A stretch of 64,000 nt of DNA from Alteripontixanthobacter maritimus (lineage in GTDB: Bacteria; Pseudomonadota; Alphaproteobacteria; Sphingomonadales; Sphingomonadaceae). Below the pieces are notes generated by a model. That model had not been told where the DNA came from, did no database searches, and was given only the letters and a program-made list of their open reading frames with translations. The position numbers were made by a program, and so were the translations under genes. The first letter of the stretch is position 1; each line of letters starts with the position of its first letter. Below are positions 24,341 to 33,797 of the stretch, one piece after another. The stretch spans positions 815,501 to 879,500 of the forward strand of contig NZ_QBKA01000002.1 of assembly GCF_003340475.1 (NCBI RefSeq). The letters are read 5' to 3'.

Positions 24341-27340
24341 TTGACCGGTCGCTTAGCCCCGCAGGTCTATTCCATTGCAGCGCATCGCGGGTTTGCCGAT
24401 GCTTTGGTGGCGGGTCTGGTTCCACGCTATTCGGACGGTGCACTTGGCCTGGCCCGGCTGACGCTGCTGCTGCCGAGTTCGCGCATGCAGCGTACCGTGA
24501 CCGAGGCGTTTATCCGGCACTACGACGCACGTTCCGGCACTGGGGCGGATACCGCGCAGGGATTGCTGCTGCCGCGCATGGCAGTGATCGGCGACCTCGA
24601 TCTCGACGAGACGCTGGGCAGCCTGCTCGATCCTTTGGGTGCAGCGGATATCCCGCCTGCGGTCGATCCGACATTCCGGTGGCTGGCAATCGCGGATATC
24701 CTGAAGGACGAACTCGCTGACAAGGCTCCATCCGGCGCGACCTTGCTTCGTCTTGCCCGCGATGTTGCCGCGACGATGGACAGGTTGCTGGCGGAAGATG
24801 TCGCGCCCGAAGACCTGACGTCGGATCGCATCCTCGATCTGCTGGGCGATTTGGCAGGTCATTGGCAAAATTCCCTGCGGACTTTCGCGCGGGTTCAGCA
24901 GCATTGGCTGACTGAACTGCAAGCCATGAACCGGCTCGACGCATCTGCCCGGCGCAACCGCCTGTTCGACCACGCGGCGCAGCGCTGGAAGGCGGATCAG
25001 CCGAAAACGCCTATCGTGGCCGCAGGCGTCACTAGCGCCGCCCCTGCTCTTGCTGCCTTGTTGCGCGTGGTGGCCGATATGCCGCAAGGCGCGGTGATCA
25101 TGCCCGATCTGGACCTCGCGATGGATGATGGGGTTTGGGACGAACTGGGGCGGGCCGGGGTCGGCGACAATCCCGGCGATCCGCCCTTCGCGCGGGAAGA
25201 CGCGGTGACGCATCCGCAATATCATCTTAAACTGCTGCTGAACCGCATGGGCGTAGCCCGCGCCGAAGTGCGCCAATGGCACCGCAAGGGCGATACGGCT
25301 GCTCCCCCCGAACGCACGCACGCAATATCTTCGCTGTTCCTACCGCCGGAAGCGAGCAAGGGTTGGGTCGACTTGCCGGCCGACAAGCGCCGGCTGGCTG
25401 GCGTCTCTTTGATCGAGACGGCCAATCCGGAAGAGGAAGCGCAGGCCGTGGCCTTGCTGGTGCGGCAGGCGGTCGAACATTCCGAGCGCCGCGTAGCCAT
25501 AGTTACGCCGGATCGCGGGCTGGCGCGGCGCATCGTACAGCATCTGCGCCGTTGGCACATACAGGCCGACGATTCCGCTGGGCAGTCGCTCGACCAGACG
25601 CGGAGCGGGCGGCTTTTCCTACTCTTGGCCGAAACGCTGGCCGAGCATGCCGCGCCCGTACCGCTTGCCGCGCTGCTGGAACACCCACTTGTCGCTATCG
25701 ACCAGGATCGCGGTCAATGGCTGTCCAACGCCCGCGCATTCGAACGCGCATTGCGCGGTCCACGAATTGCGCCCGGATTGGAACCGCTTGATGCTGTGGC
25801 GCAAAATGCGCAGGTCGCAGAATGGTGGAGCGATGTCGCCGGTATGCTCGCCCCGCTGTTCGAACGAGATACCGCTGACACCGATGAGGCTCCGCTGGCC
25901 GACTGGCTGGACCTGCTGGCGACCACTGCGGAAGCGTTGTGCGGCGAGGCCCTGTGGGCGCGTGAGGATGGGCGCGAATTGTCGCGTTTCGTGGAAGCGT
26001 TGCGGCTGAACGCTCGCGAGCGCGGCACCACTCTTGCTGCGTCCGAGCTACATCTCGCGCTACGTGATGCGATGGAAGGCGTGGCGGTGCGTCCGTCCTA
26101 TGGCGGGCATCCGCGCGTCGCCATTTATGGTTTGCTGGAATCGCGCGGGGCGCGGGCGGATCTCGTCATTTGTGCCGGACTGAACGAAGGGTCCTGGCCC
26201 GCTCGCCCTGCAACCGATCCGCTGCTTGCGCCCCCCGTGCTGCGAGCGCTCGGCGTACCGGGTGCAGATTTCCGCATTGGCCTGTCGGCGCACGATCTGG
26301 CGGGCGCGATGGGTGCGCCCGAAGTAGTGCTGAGCCGCGCACGCCGCGACAGCGCTGGGCCAGCAATTGCCTCCCGCTTCCTGTTGCGGGTACGCGCCCT
26401 GCTGGGTGCAGACTTACTGTCTCGCCACGTCGATACCGAAACCCCGGAATTGGCTAGAGCCTTGGATTACGCGCCACGCGCCGACCCCTATCCGCAGCCA
26501 GCCCCGATGCCCACGGCAGAGCAGCGCCCGCACCGCATCAGCGTGACTGCGATCGACCGGCTGCGTTCCGATCCGTACCAGTTCTATGCCGCTCAAATTC
26601 TGCGCCTGTCGGAGATGGACGCGCTGGACGCCGAACCCTCGCCCGGTTGGCAAGGGCAGGTGGTCCACGACATCCTGCAGAAATGGCATGAGGGCGAGGG
26701 TCCGATCGACGAGGTTGCAAAGCGCGAGCTGAAACGAATGAACGCCCATCCGCTGATGCGCGCGCTGTGGCAACCACGCCTTATGAAGGCGTTACAGTGG
26801 GTCGATGACACAATCTGCAACGATGACAGCCGTGTGCCCGCATTGTTCGAACGATGGGGCGATTTCAAAATGGCCGAAGTCGAGATATTCGGCCGTATCG
26901 ATCGGCTGGACCGGTTGGCGGAAGGCGGCTTCGCCGTGGTCGATTACAAGACTGGTAGGCCGCCGACCGGTGCGCAGGTAGAGGCTGGCTATGCCCTGCA
27001 ACTCGGCACGCTGGGGCTTATGGTGGAGGCCGGCGGGTTCGCTAAGGATGACCCGACCGCGAGGGGCGAGGCAAGCGTCTTCGAATACTGGTCGCTGGCT
27101 AAATCCGCCGGGTCCGACAATGCTTTCGGGTTTATCGCCACTCCCATCATGACCGGCAACAAGCGCAGCGGCATCCCGCCCGAAGACTTTCTTCCCGAAA
27201 CGCGGCGTATGTTGGGTGAGGCCTTGGACAAATACATTACAGGTAACGCACCGTTTATTGCGCGCGAGAACCCCGATGCGCCAAGTTATGCGACCTACGA
27301 CCAGCTGATGCGGCTGGACGAATGGATGGGCCGGATATGA
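24341..27340 (+). CDS. addB: Double-strand break repair protein AddB
   Basis: Nuclease/inactivated-helicase subunit of the alphaproteobacterial AddAB complex that resects DNA ends for RecA. It is 999 residues. The C-terminal RecB-type nuclease motif VVDYKTGRPP lies near residue 867, followed by QLGTLGLM. No ATG is available between the murU stop and the conserved N-terminus; the first usable codon in frame is TTG at 24341, so a TTG start is inferred. The stop overlaps addA as ATGA. Confidence 0.93.
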   Translation: MTGRLAPQVYSIAAHRGFADALVAGLVPRYSDGALGLARLTLLLPSSRMQRTVTEAFIRHYDARSGTGADTAQGLLLPRMAVIGDLDLDETLGSLLDPLGAADIPPAVDPTFRWLAIADILKDELADKAPSGATLLRLARDVAATMDRLLAEDVAPEDLTSDRILDLLGDLAGHWQNSLRTFARVQQHWLTELQAMNRLDASARRNRLFDHAAQRWKADQPKTPIVAAGVTSAAPALAALLRVVADMPQGAVIMPDLDLAMDDGVWDELGRAGVGDNPGDPPFAREDAVTHPQYHLKLLLNRMGVARAEVRQWHRKGDTAAPPERTHAISSLFLPPEASKGWVDLPADKRRLAGVSLIETANPEEEAQAVALLVRQAVEHSERRVAIVTPDRGLARRIVQHLRRWHIQADDSAGQSLDQTRSGRLFLLLAETLAEHAAPVPLAALLEHPLVAIDQDRGQWLSNARAFERALRGPRIAPGLEPLDAVAQNAQVAEWWSDVAGMLAPLFERDTADTDEAPLADWLDLLATTAEALCGEALWAREDGRELSRFVEALRLNARERGTTLAASELHLALRDAMEGVAVRPSYGGHPRVAIYGLLESRGARADLVICAGLNEGSWPARPATDPLLAPPVLRALGVPGADFRIGLSAHDLAGAMGAPEVVLSRARRDSAGPAIASRFLLRVRALLGADLLSRHVDTETPELARALDYAPRADPYPQPAPMPTAEQRPHRISVTAIDRLRSDPYQFYAAQILRLSEMDALDAEPSPGWQGQVVHDILQKWHEGEGPIDEVAKRELKRMNAHPLMRALWQPRLMKALQWVDDTICNDDSRVPALFERWGDFKMAEVEIFGRIDRLDRLAEGGFAVVDYKTGRPPTGAQVEAGYALQLGTLGLMVEAGGFAKDDPTARGEASVFEYWSLAKSAGSDNAFGFIATPIMTGNKRSGIPPEDFLPETRRMLGEALDKYITGNAPFIARENPDAPSYATYDQLMRLDEWMGRI

Positions 27341-30300
27341 GCGGCGCCGGACCCACAGGTAAGGTTTATCCGCTGAAGGATAACCAAGCGCGCGCGGTCG
27401 ACCCGTCGCAAAGCGTTTGGCTGTCCGCCAGCGCGGGCACGGGCAAGACGCAGGTGTTGTCGGCGCGAGTGCTGCGTCTGTTGCTGCGAAAGGGTGTCGA
27501 TCCGTCACAAATCCTGTGTTTGACGTTCACCAAGGCGGGGGCTGCCGAAATGGCAACCCGCGTGAACGAGGTGCTGGCAAACTGGGTGCGAATGCCCGCC
27601 GATGCGCTGGCCGCGGATATGGAAGCCATCGGCGCGCCGACCGATCCCGACACGCGCGAACTTGCGCGCAGCCTGTTCGCAAGCGTGCTGGACACTCCGG
27701 GCGGCGGGCTGCGGATCGACACGATCCACGCATTTTCGCAATGGCTGCTCGCCGCCTTCCCCGACGAGGCCGGCCTGATGCCCGGCAGCCGCGCGATGGA
27801 AGATCGCGATCGCGAGGTTTTGAGCCATCAGGTGCTTGCAGACATGCTGGTGGATTGGGAGCGGACGGGCGAAACCGACCTGCTAGGCCATCTCGGCGGC
27901 ATGACGCTGCGTATGGGGCCGGACGGCGTGCGCAGCTGGATGATGCGCTGCGCCGACCATCGCTCGGCGTGGGAGGGTAAGGGTGCGTGGCAGGAAAGCG
28001 ACATCGGTTCGCGTACCCGCGTGTTGCTGGGATTGCCGTCGGACGCCACGCGCGACGGCCTGTCCCAGCTGTGCAGCGACGACCGTTTCGATGTCGCGGC
28101 GCTACGGATTTGTCTTGCGGAATATGAGGGATGGAATGCGAAGGGCGGGCGCGAGGCGGCGGCGGTCATTCCCCCGTTTCTGTCGGCGGACGCCGAGGGC
28201 CGGTTTGCTCAGCTGAACACGCTGGAAGCCGCGCTGTTCTTCAAAAATGGCAATCCGCGTCTGCCCAAGGCGGCTGGCGACGCCGTTCGCGATGCAAGCG
28301 CACGCGTGCAGGACAGTGTAAATACGATCCGCCAGCAGCAGGCACTGTTCGATCTTGTGGACCTGCTGGTCCCTGCGTTAACCATCGGGCGGAGGTTCGC
28401 CTTACGGTGGGAGGCGGCCAAGGCGCGCGAAGGGTTGATCGATTTCGACGATCAGATCAGGCGCGCCGCCGACCTGCTTACCAATGACGCAATGTCGGAC
28501 TGGATCCGTTACAAGCTCGATCGCCGGTTCGACCACATCCTGATTGACGAAGCGCAGGATACGAACGAGGCGCAATGGTCCATCATCCGGGCACTGACTG
28601 ACGATTTCTTCTCCGGTCGGGGCCAGCGGGACGATCGGTTGCGCACGATTTTCGTGGTTGGCGATTACAAGCAGGCCATCTTCCGCTTTCAGGGGACCAG
28701 CCCCGAAAACTTCCGCATCGCGCGCGACTATTTCGCCGATGCCATGGCGACCGCGCGCAGCAATGCGCTGGCCATCGGCGAACGGACATCGGTTGGCGAA
28801 TTGCAGGATCTGGGACTGGGTCGGTCGTATCGCACTTCACAGCCCGTACTCGATATCGTGGACGACGCCATCGCCGCAATCGGTCCGGCAGAGTTCGGAT
28901 TGGCCGATGGGGCAGGTAAGCATGAGGGGTTCGATCGCCCGGGTTTGGTGCGGCTGTGGGACCCGATCGGTGCTGCGCCGGAAGCGGATGATATCGCATC
29001 CGCCTCCTCAGATTACGAGGAAACAGGCGACCACCTGACCCAACCCGAATTCGAAATGGCCGATCGTATCGCCGATCAGGTCCGCGGCTGGATGAGAGAC
29101 GGTTTTCCGTTGATGAAGGATGGCGGCCGCCGGGCGGGTCCGGGCGATGTGATGGTACTCGTCCGCAAACGCCGGGATCTGGCCGGGCTGATCGTCGCCA
29201 GACTCCATGCGCGCAATGTGCCGGTTGCGGGGGTCGACCGGCTCCGGCTAGGTGCGCCGTTGGCGGTGAAGGACCTGATGGCAGCGCTGCGCTTCGCCGC
29301 GCAGCCATTAGACGATCTCAGTCTGGCGAACCTGCTTGTCGGTCCGCTGGTCGGATGGACGCAGGAACAACTGCTCCAGCATGGCTATCGCGATCCCAAA
29401 ACGCGATTGTGGGACCACCTGCGCAAGGCGGAGCATCCCGAAGCCGCCGCGACCGCCGACAGGCTGCGCGATTTGCTCCGCCTCGCCGATATCGAATCGC
29501 CGCAGGCTTTGCTGCACTGGCTGTTGGTTGGCCCATGGCAAGGGAAGCGCAAGCTGATGGCGCGTCTAGGCCGGGAGGCGGCGGACCCGATCGACGAACT
29601 GCTCAACGCCGCCGCGTCCTTCGCTGCCGCGCATGTGGTCAGCCTGCAAGGGTTCATCCGGTGGTTCGACGCCGGCGATAGCGAACTGAAGCGCGAGGCC
29701 GAAGGCGCTGGCGGTCAAGTCCGGGTGATGACTGTGCACGGATCGAAGGGGTTGCAAGCACCCATCGTCATCCTGGCCGATGCGACGGGCAATCCGGACA
29801 CCTCGCCCACCCGTGGCCTCGCTCTGCCGGATATGACGGGTACCGCCATACCGCTGCCGCCCCTGCGTAGCGCGGAGCGTGTCGGTCCAATTGCAGACGC
29901 GGATGAAGTGCAATCGCGCGAAGAACGCGAAGAGCACTGGCGGCTGCTTTACGTTGCCATGACGCGCGCGGAAGAAGCACTGTTCATCGGCGGCGCGCTG
30001 ACGAAGCGGGAACAGGAACCTGCACCCGATAGCTGGTATGCGCAGCTTGCTCCGCTGTTCGAAGGCGACGGGCAGCCAGACCCGATATGGGGCAGCAGCC
30101 ACACACGCGGTTCGCAGGCACCAGACCAGCCTGCGCTTGCGGAGATACAGTCCGGAACGCTGCCCGATTTGCCGACATGGGCCACAACACCCATCGGCCC
30201 TGAACCGGTACCGCCACGCCCGCTTGCTCCGTCATCGGCGGGGGATGAACAAGGCGCCGATCCGCCATTGCCCGCAGATCGTGCGAAAGATGCGGCGCGG

Positions 30301-30828
30301 CGTGGTATCCTGCTCCACGGATTGCTGGAACGGTTACCGGAAGTCGACGCGGCGCAGCGGCGTGAGCTGGGCGCGGGGTGGCTTGCACGGCAGGCTGCCG
30401 ACGTTCCGGAACACGAGCGTGATGAGATGCTGGCCTCCGCGCTGGGCGTGCTCGAAACACCGAGTTTTGCGGACCTGTTTGCACCCGGCGCGCTGGCAGA
30501 AGTGCCGCTTGCCGCGACCGTGAACAAGGTGGTTGTCGCAGGCATTGCGGACCGGCTGCTGGTAACGGACAAAAAGGTGCTCGTGGTGGATTACAAAACC
30601 GCCCGCCGTCCGCCGACGTCGGCCGAGGCCATCCCGGCAGGTATAGTGCGCCAGATGGCCGCTTACGCCGCAGCATTGCAGGTCATCTTCCCCGATCGTC
30701 CGGTTGAGGCGGCGGTACTATATACTCAGACACCCGCATTGTTCGTAATTCCGGACGCGGTGCTGGCGGAAAACGGCCCTCGCTTGCAGCCCGAACAGGA
30801 AAGCTTTGCAGCCTCACCCGTTGAATGA
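27337..30828 (+). CDS. addA: Double-strand break repair helicase AddA
   Basis: UvrD/Rep-type 3'-5' helicase with a C-terminal nuclease domain, partner of AddB. It is 1163 residues. Walker A SASAGTGKTQVL begins near residue 31; TFTKAGAAEMA (motif Ia), IDEAQDTNEAQW (motif II), VGDYKQAIFRFQG (motif III), MTVHGSKGLQAP (motif V) and LLYVAMTRAEE (motif VI) appear in order. The nuclease motif VVDYKTAR is near residue 1083. Start chosen at the ATGA overlap with addB. Confidence 0.96.
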   Translation: MSGAGPTGKVYPLKDNQARAVDPSQSVWLSASAGTGKTQVLSARVLRLLLRKGVDPSQILCLTFTKAGAAEMATRVNEVLANWVRMPADALAADMEAIGAPTDPDTRELARSLFASVLDTPGGGLRIDTIHAFSQWLLAAFPDEAGLMPGSRAMEDRDREVLSHQVLADMLVDWERTGETDLLGHLGGMTLRMGPDGVRSWMMRCADHRSAWEGKGAWQESDIGSRTRVLLGLPSDATRDGLSQLCSDDRFDVAALRICLAEYEGWNAKGGREAAAVIPPFLSADAEGRFAQLNTLEAALFFKNGNPRLPKAAGDAVRDASARVQDSVNTIRQQQALFDLVDLLVPALTIGRRFALRWEAAKAREGLIDFDDQIRRAADLLTNDAMSDWIRYKLDRRFDHILIDEAQDTNEAQWSIIRALTDDFFSGRGQRDDRLRTIFVVGDYKQAIFRFQGTSPENFRIARDYFADAMATARSNALAIGERTSVGELQDLGLGRSYRTSQPVLDIVDDAIAAIGPAEFGLADGAGKHEGFDRPGLVRLWDPIGAAPEADDIASASSDYEETGDHLTQPEFEMADRIADQVRGWMRDGFPLMKDGGRRAGPGDVMVLVRKRRDLAGLIVARLHARNVPVAGVDRLRLGAPLAVKDLMAALRFAAQPLDDLSLANLLVGPLVGWTQEQLLQHGYRDPKTRLWDHLRKAEHPEAAATADRLRDLLRLADIESPQALLHWLLVGPWQGKRKLMARLGREAADPIDELLNAAASFAAAHVVSLQGFIRWFDAGDSELKREAEGAGGQVRVMTVHGSKGLQAPIVILADATGNPDTSPTRGLALPDMTGTAIPLPPLRSAERVGPIADADEVQSREEREEHWRLLYVAMTRAEEALFIGGALTKREQEPAPDSWYAQLAPLFEGDGQPDPIWGSSHTRGSQAPDQPALAEIQSGTLPDLPTWATTPIGPEPVPPRPLAPSSAGDEQGADPPLPADRAKDAARRGILLHGLLERLPEVDAAQRRELGAGWLARQAADVPEHERDEMLASALGVLETPSFADLFAPGALAEVPLAATVNKVVVAGIADRLLVTDKKVLVVDYKTARRPPTSAEAIPAGIVRQMAAYAAALQVIFPDRPVEAAVLYTQTPALFVIPDAVLAENGPRLQPEQESFAASPVE

Positions 30829-30877
30829 TGACACCAGCCCCCCAGATAGGGCGCCAGCACAAATACAGGAGCATTTC

Positions 30878-31198
30878 ATGCCGACACAAGCCGTAACCGA
30901 TGCCAGTTTCCAGTCCGATGTTCTGGAAGCAGACAAGCCTGTATTGGTCGATTTCTGGGCTGAATGGTGCGGGCCATGCAAGATGATTGCGCCCGCTTTG
31001 GAAGAGATCAGCGACGAACTTGGCGAACAGGTGACGATCGCTAAGATGGATATTATGGAAAACCCCGACGTTCCGGGCAATATGGGCGTGCAGGGCATCC
31101 CCTATCTGGTGCTGTTCAAGAACGGTCAGAAGGTTGCGGAGATGAAAGGCGCTGCGCCAAAGAGCCAGCTCAAAAGCTGGATCGAAGGGCAGCTTTAA
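30878..31198 (+). CDS. trxA: Thioredoxin
   Basis: General disulfide reductase of 106 residues with active site WCGPCK (Cys31, Cys34) and the cis-proline segment GIPYLVLF. Start ATG 30878 has AGGAG nine bases upstream. It is the last gene of the divL-to-trxA group, 49 bases after addA. It converges on the phosphatase gene at 31224. Confidence 0.97.
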   Translation: MPTQAVTDASFQSDVLEADKPVLVDFWAEWCGPCKMIAPALEEISDELGEQVTIAKMDIMENPDVPGNMGVQGIPYLVLFKNGQKVAEMKGAAPKSQLKSWIEGQL

Positions 31199-31223
31199 GC
31201 GCTTGGCCTGATACGCCGTAGTT

Positions 31224-32027
31224 TCAGGCGTAACCCGAAGCAGACAAGCGTGCCGCCAGATCGTCGAACAAATGGCGACTGGCGGCCGCGATCATTCCCT
31301 TACGTCCATCGTCGACGCGATAGGGCGATCCGTCCAGCCGCAGGCAAGTTCCACCTGCCTCGTTGAGGAACAGGCAACCTGCTGCATGATCCCAGGGCAG
31401 GGTCCGCTCGTAGATGGCGAGATCGTGATCGCCGATGGCTACCAGTGGATATTCCTCCGCCGCACAGCCGGGGGCGCTGGCGGCCCGGTACACAGGATCG
31501 ATATCACGCGCGAAAATTTCGCGTTGTCTGTCGGACATAAACCGCCGCATGGCAGACAGGCTGGGCGGGGTCTCGCCAGTCGAATTTACCGTTATTCGAT
31601 CGCCGTTGACGAAGGCCCCCGCGTCCTTCCTTGCCGAGAGAAAGCGATCCCTTTGCGGATCGTAGATCCATCCGGCAACAGCCTCACCCGCATCTGCCAA
31701 CGCGATCATGATCGCGAAATGACCTTTGCCGCTTGCGAAATTGGATGTTCCGTCGATCGGGTCGATAATCCAGCACGGATCGGACAATCGCTCCATAACC
31801 GACGGATCCTCGTGCGCGGCTTCTTCACCCACGACCGCTACGTCCGGCTGCAATCGCGTGAGCGCTTCGGTCAGAAACTCCTCGGTTTCGCGGTCTGCAA
31901 TTGTGACCAGATCGTCTTTCGCCTTTTCCTCCACCTCACCATCGGCAAGGTTGCGCCAGCGCGGCATAATCGACCGTTCCGCTGCAAAACGCATCAGGCC
32001 GAGTATCTCGTCGTCGAGCGCGCTCAC
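31224..32027 (-). CDS. Inositol monophosphatase family phosphatase
   Basis: Metal-dependent sugar-phosphate phosphatase of 267 residues. Motifs: GEE (67-69), DPIDGTSNF (89-97) and WDHAAG (212-217), which bind the catalytic magnesium ions. The family includes SuhB, CysQ and HisN; the motifs alone do not settle the substrate, which could be inositol phosphate, histidinol phosphate or PAP. The start is a GTG at 32027 in a GTGA overlap with the argJ stop, so it is coupled to argJ. Confidence 0.88.
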   Translation of the reverse strand: MSALDDEILGLMRFAAERSIMPRWRNLADGEVEEKAKDDLVTIADRETEEFLTEALTRLQPDVAVVGEEAAHEDPSVMERLSDPCWIIDPIDGTSNFASGKGHFAIMIALADAGEAVAGWIYDPQRDRFLSARKDAGAFVNGDRITVNSTGETPPSLSAMRRFMSDRQREIFARDIDPVYRAASAPGCAAEEYPLVAIGDHDLAIYERTLPWDHAAGCLFLNEAGGTCLRLDGSPYRVDDGRKGMIAAASRHLFDDLAARLSASGYA

Positions 32028-33250
32028 GAACGGTAATCCGCGTTGATATCGATATAACCGTGGGTAAGATCGCAGGTCCATACGGTCGCGCGCCCGTCGC
32101 CAATGCCCAGATCGACATCAATGTCGATTTCATCTCCGGCCAGATGCTCGGCAACGGGCGCTTCGTCGTAATCCGCTACGGGCTGCCCGTCCCGCGCAGC
32201 CCAGATTCCACCAAATCCGATGGATAGCTTGTCCCGGTCGGCAGGCTCGCCCGCTTTGCCCACGGCCATAACCACGCGCCCCCAATTCGCGTCGCCGCCC
32301 GCTATGGCGGTCTTGACGAGGGGGGAGTTCGCAATGGCCAGCGCAATATTACGCGCGCTGTCGTCGCTGGCCGCACCCGTTACACGAATTTCGATGAACT
32401 TCGCGGCGCCTTCACCGTCGCGCACCACCAGTTGCGCCAACTGCCTACAGACATCGTGCAAGGCAGCGGCAAACGCGTATGCTCCGGCGTCGTCCATTTC
32501 GAGCAAGGGCCGGTTCCCGGCCGCTCCCGTCGCGAAGGCGAGCACCGTGTCGCTGGTGGACGTGTCCCCATCAACCGTAATGCAGGAAAACGTGCGCTTG
32601 TTCGCATCCTCCAGCATCTGCTGCAACAGGCTGGGAGCAATAGCGGCGTCGGTAAAAATATAGCCGAGCATGGTGGCCATGTCGGGCGCGATCATGCCGC
32701 TGCCTTTAATGATGCCGTTCAACTGCACTTTCGTATCGCCGATCATGGCGGTAGCGGTCGCCCCCTTGCAGAAGGTGTCGGTGGTGCCGATTGCCAGCGC
32801 TGCATCTCGCCAATCAGCAGGTTCGGCATCCAGCACGGCAGCAACGCCGGCTTTCGCCTTGTCCATCGGTAGCGGCACCCCGATTACCCCGGTGGAAGAC
32901 ACGAAAACAGCTTCCGGCGCGCAACCAAGATGTGCGGAAACTTGCGCGGCAATCTGCTCCACGGCGGTTCGCCCGCGATGGCCTGTAAACGCGTTGGAAT
33001 TGCCGGCGTTTACAATCAACGCGCGAGCGACCCCCTGTTTGACCTGCTCACGGCCCAGCTCGACTTCGGTCGAGGCGCAGGCGCTTTGCGTGAAGACCCC
33101 CGCCACAGCCGTACCGGGCGCGAACTCGACATAGGTCAGATCGCAACGGTCCCAATCTTTGTAATGTGCCCTTGCAACGCGCGCAGTGACACCTGCGATT
33201 TGAGGCAGGGTCGCGAACGGTAGGGCCAAAGGGGAAGGGGCAAGATCCAT
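32024..33250 (-). CDS. argJ: Bifunctional glutamate N-acetyltransferase/ornithine acetyltransferase
   Basis: Cyclic arginine biosynthesis enzyme that moves acetyl from N-acetylornithine to glutamate. The 408 residues contain the autoproteolysis site KGSGMIAPDMATMLGY, with cleavage between Ala192 and Thr193; Thr193 becomes the N-terminal nucleophile of the beta chain. Length and motif are standard. It is upstream of the phosphatase gene in a two-gene minus-strand unit. Confidence 0.96.
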   Translation of the reverse strand: MDLAPSPLALPFATLPQIAGVTARVARAHYKDWDRCDLTYVEFAPGTAVAGVFTQSACASTEVELGREQVKQGVARALIVNAGNSNAFTGHRGRTAVEQIAAQVSAHLGCAPEAVFVSSTGVIGVPLPMDKAKAGVAAVLDAEPADWRDAALAIGTTDTFCKGATATAMIGDTKVQLNGIIKGSGMIAPDMATMLGYIFTDAAIAPSLLQQMLEDANKRTFSCITVDGDTSTSDTVLAFATGAAGNRPLLEMDDAGAYAFAAALHDVCRQLAQLVVRDGEGAAKFIEIRVTGAASDDSARNIALAIANSPLVKTAIAGGDANWGRVVMAVGKAGEPADRDKLSIGFGGIWAARDGQPVADYDEAPVAEHLAGDEIDIDVDLGIGDGRATVWTCDLTHGYIDINADYRS

Positions 33251-33272
33251 CGGGTACGTCGCTTACCGCCCA

Positions 33273-33298
33273 AGGTCCGCATGGGCAACGGCGGACCT
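33273..33298. repeat. Inverted repeat between argJ and the secA region
   Basis: AGGTCCGC (33273-33280) and GCGGACCT (33291-33298), eight perfect base pairs with a 10-base loop, about 20 bases upstream of the argJ start on its side. No T run follows, so it is not a typical terminator; it could be an argJ operator or leader hairpin. Confidence 0.35.
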
Positions 33299-33415
33299 CG
33301 CGAACCGAAATCGGCATGGCGGAAGAAGGCTGTTCCGGGGTAATTGACGCAGCAGGTTACATAGTTACCGCGCAGCACTGGATTTATTTGATCGATATGC
33401 GTATGGCTATAGGCG

Positions 33416-33688
33416 ATGCTTCGTCGTTTGCTTGCCACACTTGCTATTATTACCGGCCTTGCTGCCGCAGGTGCACCAGCGCACGCGCAGCTTTCGTCGT
33501 CGAGTGTCAGCGAAATGGTGGCTTTTGGTGACACCGACCGGGAGCGTAAGGAAGAAGAATGTCGCGATGCGCGTAAGCGTATCGCACGGGGTGACAAGAC
33601 CGCATTGCCCAAGGGGTGCCGTCCGCTCAAGCCGGTAACAATCTATATTCCAACAGTACAGATTGGCATCGACCGCGCCGCTAAGTAG
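33416..33688 (+). CDS. Small exported protein upstream of secA
   Basis: 90 residues with a textbook Sec signal peptide (MLRRLLATLAIITGL... AHA, cleavage after residue 24) and a short mature part containing two cysteines (Cys49, Cys68) that could form a disulfide, a charged segment (DRERKEEECRDARKRI) and a hydrophobic C-terminal stretch ending VQIGIDRAAK. I do not recognise the family. It precedes secA by 109 bases on the same strand with no terminator between them. The position invites comparison with SecM, treated in the findings. The ribosome site is weak (AGG close to the ATG). Confidence 0.68.
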   Translation: MLRRLLATLAIITGLAAAGAPAHAQLSSSSVSEMVAFGDTDRERKEEECRDARKRIARGDKTALPKGCRPLKPVTIYIPTVQIGIDRAAK

Positions 33689-33782
33689 CCGCGCGCTTAC
33701 CATACTATACGATTTCGTTTCCGGTCGCTGCTTCCCCTTTTAAAGGGGGCGGGGCCCATTTTCATTCAGCCTATAAAATTCA

Positions 33783-33795
33783 GGAACACGGTTCC
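33783..33795 (+). promoter_or_regulatory. Hairpin covering the secA ribosome binding site
   Basis: GGAAC (33783-33787), loop ACG, GTTCC (33791-33795), two bases before the secA ATG. The only good Shine-Dalgarno (AGGAA) forms the left arm, so it would be hidden when folded. A second palindrome, CCCCTTT-T-AAAGGGG at 33734-33748, lies upstream and its G tract could compete for the CCCC next to the start codon. Confidence 0.45.
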
Positions 33796-33797
33796 CC

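Noticed and set aside
28583-30676. Long minus-strand frames over addA rich in Arg and Pro
   Set aside because: Typical GC shadow translations, with the helicase motifs intact on the plus strand.
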